Source: Isoetes engelmannii (lineage: Eukaryota; Streptophyta; Lycopodiopsida; Isoetales; Isoetaceae). From it: a DNA stretch of 24,299 nt. Shown here piece by piece: positions 18,599-24,299 of this stretch (positions are counted from its first letter, which is position 1; each line of letters opens with the position of its first letter). Below the pieces are notes generated by a model. That model was given only the letters and a program-made list of their open reading frames with translations. It was not told the origin of the DNA and did not search any database. The position numbers and the translations under genes were made by a program. The DNA lies in the NCBI GenBank assembly GCA_011763485.2, contig JAANSK020216643.1, positions 1-24,299 on the forward strand, read 5' to 3'.

Positions 18599-20011
18599 AG
18601 GTTTGCCTCTCTACTATTGCATTTGATATTGTTTTCTTTCAGAAACATAAACTTCATGATGACAACTTTCAGAGTCTTATTACTAATTGTCTTCCTATGA
18701 ATTTTAAGTTATGGGCTCTTAAAGCCAATAATAGCTCAGGTGGCATCTCTATAGCTTGGAGGGAATCCATGGACATCAACAACATTCAAATGATGCATGA
18801 CAGCAACGGCAGATGGCAGATTCTCCATGGCAATATTGCTAACTCTAGAATAGCTTTAGTTAATGTTTATGCTCCTAATCAACCAGCTGACAAGAGCCCT
18901 ATCTGGCATTCCATTAGAAATGGTCTTCATAACATTAACTTTGATGAATGCCTTCTTGCTAGTGATTTCAATATAGTTACCCACATCTTCATGAGGAGTG
19001 TTAATTTTAGACTTCTTCTAGGTCAGGAGCTTAACTCCTGGTCTTATCTAATTACTTCTCATAACTTGAAGCTGGCCAGAACTCAATCAGGAGTTTATAG
19101 TTGGTTTAACCAGAGGTTGGATGATCCAATTCACTGTCTTCGTGACAGATTCTACCTCTCTGAGAATCTCTGGAACTGCAGCAATAGAGTAAGCAATCTT
19201 AGTGGCTTTACTCTTTCTGACTATTTCCCTCATCTCATAGAAATTAAAAGTAATCAGGACCTTGGTAGGAGAAATTATTTTTTCAAGTTAAATGTCACTC
19301 TCCTTGATCATCCTGACTTTATGAATGAGTTTGAGCAGTTTTGGGGCAGCATCCCTCAACCTCAAAATCAGTTTGGCTGGATGGATTGGTGGGCCAGAAT
19401 AGCCAAGAATCTCAAGAACTGGTTGAAGACATGGGGGAAGCAGGTTCACTACCAAAACAGGCAACTTCTTGACAACTTAAGGATCCAGCTTCAACATGAT
19501 CCCTTGGACCAACAAGATGATATCAAAATTTAGATTGAGAGGGAAGAGCTCAAGATATCCAAAGGTTGGCAGCTCAAAGCTAAGATCAAGGAGCTTAAGG
19601 AAGATGAGAGAGCCAACTCTAAGTACTTTTTCATCAAAGCAAAAGGCAGGAGGAAGAGAAATCAGATCTTCAGCATTCAAATGGATGGCATGGATATTTC
19701 TGATGATCTGGAGCTCAAAAGAGCTACCTCAACTCATTTCACTCGAATTATGGGGACTGCTGCAGATGCTCCTAATCAGGACATGGACAACTTCATCAAA
19801 TTCAACAATCTGGTCACTGATCAACATAATCAGAACATGAATGCCCCCTTTAGCTTGGAGGAGCTCGAAAGAAACATTAAAGGTATGGACAATGGTAAGA
19901 CTCCTGGCCCTAATGGTCTCCCAGTAGAATTTTTCAAGAAGACTTGGGATATTATAGGCAATGCCAATACTAATATTTGTAATGAGTTCCTTTTACTCAG
20001 AACCTTGGACT
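18526..20011 (+). pseudogene. LINE ORF2: AP-endonuclease and truncated reverse transcriptase
   Basis: ORF2 starts at MDINLKCLSWNLQGI, the canonical endonuclease opening. Further motifs are NVYAPN, SDFN and DRFYLS. Two catalytic positions look lost: the expected QEHK reads QKHK (about residue 40), and the expected SDHFP reads SDYFP. A TAG at 19531-19533 interrupts the frame, which then stays open through a linker into KTPGPNGLPVEFFKKTW, the N-terminal motif of LINE reverse transcriptase. The frame is ended by the copia LTR at 20012. No catalytic YADD box is present in the window. Confidence 0.82.
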
Positions 20012-20754
20012 TGTTGGAAATGTATGTGAAATTCATCATACAATTCACGGGTGATTCATATCTGAAGACACAGTATCAACATGAATTCACACATGTTTCG
20101 ATAATACAGGCATGATACTCTGTCAAACTTGTATATAAGGAGACGTGTTTAAACCATTGACCTAAAAAGGTCTAATTTCGTTATGTAAATAATTATTGAG
20201 GTCGAGGTTATCCTGTGGTTATATTTAGCTTCATGCTATAAAAATATCAAGGACGATGTGTCCACAGATATTGGAGCCAAATAAGGATTTAAATCTGGAA
20301 AGCACGAAGCAAGCGAGGACGGTCACCTAGACCGTCGAACTGATGCTATTTGATCACAGAAACTAGGCCGATTGCATTCGGTGCATTGGTCTGCAATAAT
20401 CTAAGGCGGAGTCTGTGTTCTAATCAATCTAGGGTATGGCAAACTAGAGTTGACTGCTACAGTGTTTAAGTCATTCACATATATACAGTGTTTTACGATT
20501 CTTGAATTTCAATGGTTGAGTTTATTTACTGATTACCATATGCTATTGATACTTGTAATTGTGTTTGAGGTTGAAATAATGTTTGTGATGCACTCTTGTT
20601 AATCTTAATCGATTAGTATAATCTGGTAAATGCATTATGAAATTAATGCTAAGCTTTGTCTGAAGTTGTGATAATATTATCTAGGTACATCACTTGTGTT
20701 GGATAATTGTGAGAAGGTGTTGTTTGATGTATAAATAGTTGCTTTCTGCTAACA
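20012..20754 (+). repeat. 5' LTR of the copia element
   Basis: It begins TGTTGGAAATG exactly where LINE homology stops, and ends CTAACA one base before the primer-binding site. The short inverted ends TGTT...AACA fit. Length 743 bp. A TATA-like TATAAAAATA lies at 20237-20246 and a second, TATAAATA, at 20730-20737. The preceding five bases GGACT would be the target-site duplication, which cannot be tested without the 3' end. Confidence 0.82.
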
Positions 20755-20755
20755 T

Positions 20756-20770
20756 TGGTATCAGAGAAGG
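20756..20770 (+). other. Primer-binding site, initiator tRNA-Met type
   Basis: TGGTATCAGAGAAGG sits two bases after the LTR end. TGGTATCAGAG is the usual plant copia primer-binding site, complementary to the 3' end of initiator tRNA-Met. Confidence 0.9.
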
Positions 20771-20779
20771 TTTTGCATA

Positions 20780-21540
20780 ATGGCTAGCAGATTTGCCTCT
20801 AATCTTTTGAGCACTGTTGAAGTATACAAGGGAGGGCCTGGCTTCCAGATTTGGAAGGACGCTGTGCAGCATATCTTAGAGGTTGAAGACCTTTGGGATC
20901 TTGTTGATCCCCAAGGAGGAGTTAATGTGAATCTGAGTACACTGGTCAGATCCACATCAGAAGGGTCTGTTAACAATTTGAGGGCAGGAGGAGCTCTGAA
21001 TCTTGAAGGTACATCTGCCACAAGGAATGCAGTTGGTGGGAGATCTCTTTATGCCAAAGTCAAAGAAGCTCAGGGCATAATTTGTTGTAAAGTCAGTCCA
21101 ACCATGTGGTGCTTCTTGTTGAAGCATTATGAGGAAAAGACCTCGTCCCAAATTGATTTATTGGAGAATGAACTTAGAGGTTTGAAGCTGAAGGATGATG
21201 AAGATATCTCAGAATTTTTTAACCGTTTTGATAACATAATTGCAGACTTATCTGGAGCAGGAGTAAATGTGACTGAAAGGAGCCAAGTTCTTCAAATCTC
21301 CAGAGCTGTAAGTGACCATGAAAATCTCGCTAGAAAAATAGTAAAGGAAAGAGAGGAATCGCCTGAAATCTTATTTGCTGCTAAAAAAGATAAAGTCACA
21401 TGCTATTATTGCCATGAGCTTGGTCACATTAAAAGTGAATGTCCTAAACTAAAAAAAAGAGTTTAGTTGCTATACCTGTGGTGGAAAGGGACATGTTGCA
21501 GCTAAGTGCCCGACTCCTAAGGATTATGGAAGGGGTAAAG
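20780..21540 (+). pseudogene. copia gag with zinc knuckles
   Basis: The capsid-like region begins MASRFASNLLSTVEVYKGG and continues through a UBN2-type Gag body (around SQIDLLENELRGLKLKDDED). It is followed by a CCHC knuckle, CYYCHELGHIKSEC (about 21402-21443), and a second knuckle-like segment just after. Belongs to the broken copia element. Confidence 0.85.
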
Positions 21541-21937
21541 GTAAGTCTAACAGAGGAGGAAGAGCAAGTTCGAGCAGGGGCAGGGCAGCTGGTGCTTATG
21601 TTGCAAAAGAGCATGATGAAGAAGAGAAATCAGAAAATGAAGATGAGGAAGAGGTAAGTAATGCATTTGCTATAATTCATGAAAACATGATGACTAACAG
21701 TGTGACCCTCTTGTAGTTGATAGTAGAGCTGAAAGATCAGTAGTACAATCTACTGACTTGCTCAAAAATCTGAATGCATCTCATTCTAGGAGCATCCAAG
21801 TTGGAGATGAAGAACTTCAAGAAATTGAAGGAAGAGGATTGTTGTAGTTAGTAGACTTAAAGGGAAACATTGTAGACACGGAAAATGTTCTTTGTGTTCC
21901 TACCCTAATCAAAAATCTGATTTCTGTTAGTCAGCTT

Positions 21938-22735
21938 GTGGATTTAGGATATAGAGTCAACTTTGACTCTAAAGCTTGTAATATTTTCATGGGCAATGAA
22001 TTGAAGTTCCTTGCAAGACGAGTTGGTAACTTGTTTCAAATGGATAACTTGGTTATGAACAAAGATTCAGTCAATGTCATAAGCTCAACTAATTTTGAAT
22101 TGTGGCATGGTTGTCTTGCACATACTCATTGTAATAATCTGAAAATGCTTGCTAAAAAGGGGCTCATAAATTGTAAGAAGATGGCAGCAGATGGATTCAT
22201 ATGTGAAGGCTGCTTATTAGGCAAGCTTAACAGACTACCATTCAAGAAGTCTAATAATCGAGCTAAAAGGCCTTTGGAGCGGGTACACACGGACTTGTGT
22301 GGTCCATTAAATATCAAAGGGAGAACCAACAAAAGGTATTTTATTACCTTCATTGATGATTTCAGCAGGAAGTGCAAATGTTACTGTTTGAAGGAAAAAT
22401 CTCAAGCTCTAAATGCTTTTAAGCAATATGTGACAGAGGTTGAAAGAGAAACTGGAAATAAGGTAAAGTGTGTCAGGTCGGACAGAGGAGAAGAGTATTT
22501 GTCAACCAAATTCAGGCTTTTTTGTATTGCAAATGGAATTAGGAGACAACTAACTTGCAGGTATAGTCCACAGCAGAATGGAGTTGCAAAGCAGAAAAAT
22601 AGGACCATAATGGATGCAGTAAGGAGCATGATCAAAGGAAGTGGTCTACCTAACTATCTATGGGAGGAAGCAGTGAAGGCTGCCATATACATACAAAATT
22701 ACCTGCCTTCTTCGAGCTTGAAAGGTATGATTTAG
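21938..22735 (+). pseudogene. copia integrase region
   Basis: Contains the GAG-pre-integrase zinc-finger-like part (LWHGCLAHTHCNNL and ICEGCLLGK) and the rve core with HTDLCGPL, FIDDFSRK and SDRGEEY. A weak protease-like stretch precedes it at about 21715-21850. Belongs to the broken copia element. Confidence 0.87.
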
Positions 22736-22941
22736 CACAAGCCAATATGGAGAGCATGGATCAAATTGAGCGTGAGCATGTATCTGCACCATCTGTAACA
22801 GATGAAACACCAAGAAGAAAAACACAAATTGCCAGGTTAAGAGAGGAAGCACGTGTAGACAATGAGCAGTATGGAAGGAATGAACTCGGGAGGAGTAGAA
22901 GATTGCAGCATATAAGAGAAGAATAAGAGTATGACCAAATC

Positions 22942-23976
22942 ATGGCTATCCTTGAGGACCCTGAAATCCCAAAATCATATGATGAAGCTATAAGAAGTAA
23001 TGAAAAGGAAAGATGGCAGCAAGCTATGCAGGATGAAATGGATTCGTTTAAGGAAACAGACACTTATGAGCTTGTAGATTATCCAAATGATCAGAATGTG
23101 GTGGGATGTAAGTGGCTATTCAAGCTTAAATCAAATTCTGATGGTACAAAAAAATACAAGGCCAGACTTGTTGCCCAGGGCTACACACAAGAAAAGGGAA
23201 AGGACTATGATGAGACCTATTCCCCTATTGTTAAGCTAACCAGTGTTAGAGTGCTTATGGCATTAGCAAATGCAATGAACTTAGCGGTACATCATATGGA
23301 TGTAAAGACAGCATTCTTGAATGCAACCTTGGATGAAAAAGTTTACATGAAACAGGCACCTGGCTATGAGCAAGGGAAAAATAGGGCATGGAAATTGAAA
23401 AAGGCAGTGTACGGGTTGAAGCAATCCCCTAGGGAGTGGTATCCGTGCATGGATAAATACCTGAGGGAACAAGGATTCGAAAAACTAAAAAATGATGGTA
23501 ATCTGTACAGATACAAAACTGGAAATGAATACTGTATCATTGCTTTATATGTGGACGATTGCATAATGGCAGCAAACAGTCTTGAAGTGCTAAACTTATG
23601 CAAAAAGATTCTCAATACTCGCTTTAAAATGACATATTTGGGAGAACTGAAACACTTGTTGGGTATTGAGGTAGCCAGAAATAGAGAACAAGGGATCCTG
23701 AAATTGCATCAGACAAAGTATGTGGACAACATGCTAAAGAGATTTAATATGGCAGAAGCACATCCAACGAAAACTCCAATTGTTCCTGGCCATAGGCTAA
23801 TTGCAGAAATATCTCTTAGTAAAGAAGAAATAGAAGATATGGAAAAGGTTACATACAGAGCATTAATTGGATGCTTATTATATCTAGCTAATAATACAAG
23901 GCCAGATATTTCATATGTGGTGAATATTCTCAGTAGAAGATGTCACAACCCTGCAAAAGAGCATTGGATTACATGA
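22942..23976 (+). pseudogene. copia reverse transcriptase (RVT_2)
   Basis: Typical copia reverse transcriptase: KWLFKLKSNSDG, KARLVAQGYTQ, MDVKTAFLNA, AVYGLKQSPREWY and the YVDD box, ending near NTRPDISYVVN. It is the best preserved domain of this fossil. Confidence 0.92.
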
Positions 23977-23985
23977 AAACGTGTT

Positions 23986-24204
23986 TTGAAATATCTCAAA
24001 GGCACGAAATCTGATGGGATCACTTTTAACTCAAATGATCTTAATTTGCATGCATATAGTGATGCAGATTGGGGAGGAGACTTGTCATGTAGAAAATCCA
24101 CTTCTAGATTTGTTGTATTCTTGGGAGGAGGAGTGATTGCTTGGAAAAGTAAAAAACAAAGTGCTATAGCTATGAGTTCTGCAGAGGTTGAATATGCAGC
24201 CTGA
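23986..24204 (+). pseudogene. copia RNase H, C-terminal end
   Basis: AYSDADWGGDLSCRKSTS and IAWKSKKQSAIAMSSAEVEY mark the RNase H domain that closes copia polyproteins. Homology ends at about 24204. Confidence 0.9.
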
Positions 24205-24264
24205 AGCACATGTATCATATTGGCGCGCCCCAAAAGGGGCTCTTCTATATATATCCAAGACGAC

Positions 24265-24299
24265 GGCCGAGATTGTGCCACTCCAGTGGCCGAGATTGC
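24265..24299. repeat. Start of a 23-bp tandem repeat, cut by the window edge
   Basis: GGCCGAGATTG occurs at 24265-24275 and again at 24288-24298, a 23-bp period. The second unit runs off the window. It lies in non-copia sequence after 24204. Confidence 0.5.

Larger units (their letters stand above)
17310..20011 (+). mobile_element. Decayed plant L1-type LINE, 3' part displaced by a copia insertion
   Basis: Order: an ORF1 with a DUF4283-like domain (17310 to about 18598), then ORF2 with AP-endonuclease (18526 onward) and the start of reverse transcriptase (about 19840-20011). This is the layout of plant L1-clade non-LTR retrotransposons. The reverse transcriptase is cut at 20011/20012 by the 5' LTR of a copia element, so the rest of ORF2, the 3' UTR and the poly(A) tail are not visible. 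The 5' limit is uncertain and may lie upstream of 16435. ORF1 carries about three frameshifts and ORF2 one premature stop, so this copy is dead. Confidence 0.8.
20012..24204 (+). mobile_element. Ty1/copia LTR retrotransposon, broken, inserted in the LINE
   Basis: A fossil copy. Parts in order: 5' LTR (20012-20754), tRNA-Met-type primer-binding site (from 20756), gag, a weak protease stretch, integrase, reverse transcriptase and RNase H. Integrase before reverse transcriptase makes this copia rather than gypsy. The copy is broken by roughly half a dozen interruptions, and no 3' LTR is found before the window ends, so it is either truncated near 24204 or continues beyond other inserted DNA. Since only one LTR is visible, LTR divergence cannot be used for age. 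It is younger than the LINE it interrupts. Confidence 0.9.

Noticed and set aside
24267-24286. Resemblance of GCCGAGATTGTGCCACTCCAG-like sequence to a primate Alu
   Set aside because: The match is about 20 bases in a plant context, and the piece is explained by a local 23-bp tandem repeat. No other primate-like sequence is present.

Overview
The window comes from a land plant nuclear genome. It holds one large host gene with many short introns, on the minus strand, flanked by transposon-rich DNA. The host gene has the domain order of plant KDM5 demethylases (JMJ17 type). The elements on the right are a plant L1-type LINE and a Ty1/copia element. Species cannot be fixed from sequence alone.

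Layout. Positions 1-2791 are non-coding, with two short tandem duplications (60 bp and 69 bp units), a GC-rich foldback element near 1082-1215, a related inverted end near 2115-2140, and a perfect 12-bp hairpin at 2351-2378. Positions 2792-12604 (minus strand) carry what looks like an intact JMJ17/KDM5-type histone H3K4 demethylase. I could model all 33 coding exons with GT-AG borders and matching phases, giving about 1948 residues: JmjN, ARID, PHD, JmjC with His-Glu-His iron ligands, C5HC2 zinc finger, a long PLU-1 repeat region and two C-terminal PHD-type fingers. A 199-bp MITE with 38-bp terminal inverted repeats lies about 520 bp upstream of its start codon.

Positions 13325-16434 are AT-rich and mostly unassigned, with small tandem repeats and one weak spliced-gene candidate. 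Positions 16435-17286 hold an unrecognised coiled-coil/Cys-motif reading frame. A decayed LINE (about 17310-20011) follows: a DUF4283-like ORF1, then ORF2 with an AP-endonuclease and the start of reverse transcriptase. It is cut inside the reverse transcriptase by the 5' LTR of a Ty1/copia element (20012 to about 24204), which is itself a broken fossil whose 3' LTR is not in the window.

The demethylase is the only gene here I am confident is functional. I found no convincing new multi-gene system. The points most worth checking are a frame-breaking cryptic exon in the demethylase (8217-8268), the MITE in its upstream region, the unrecognised frame at 16435-17286, and the LINE/copia nesting.
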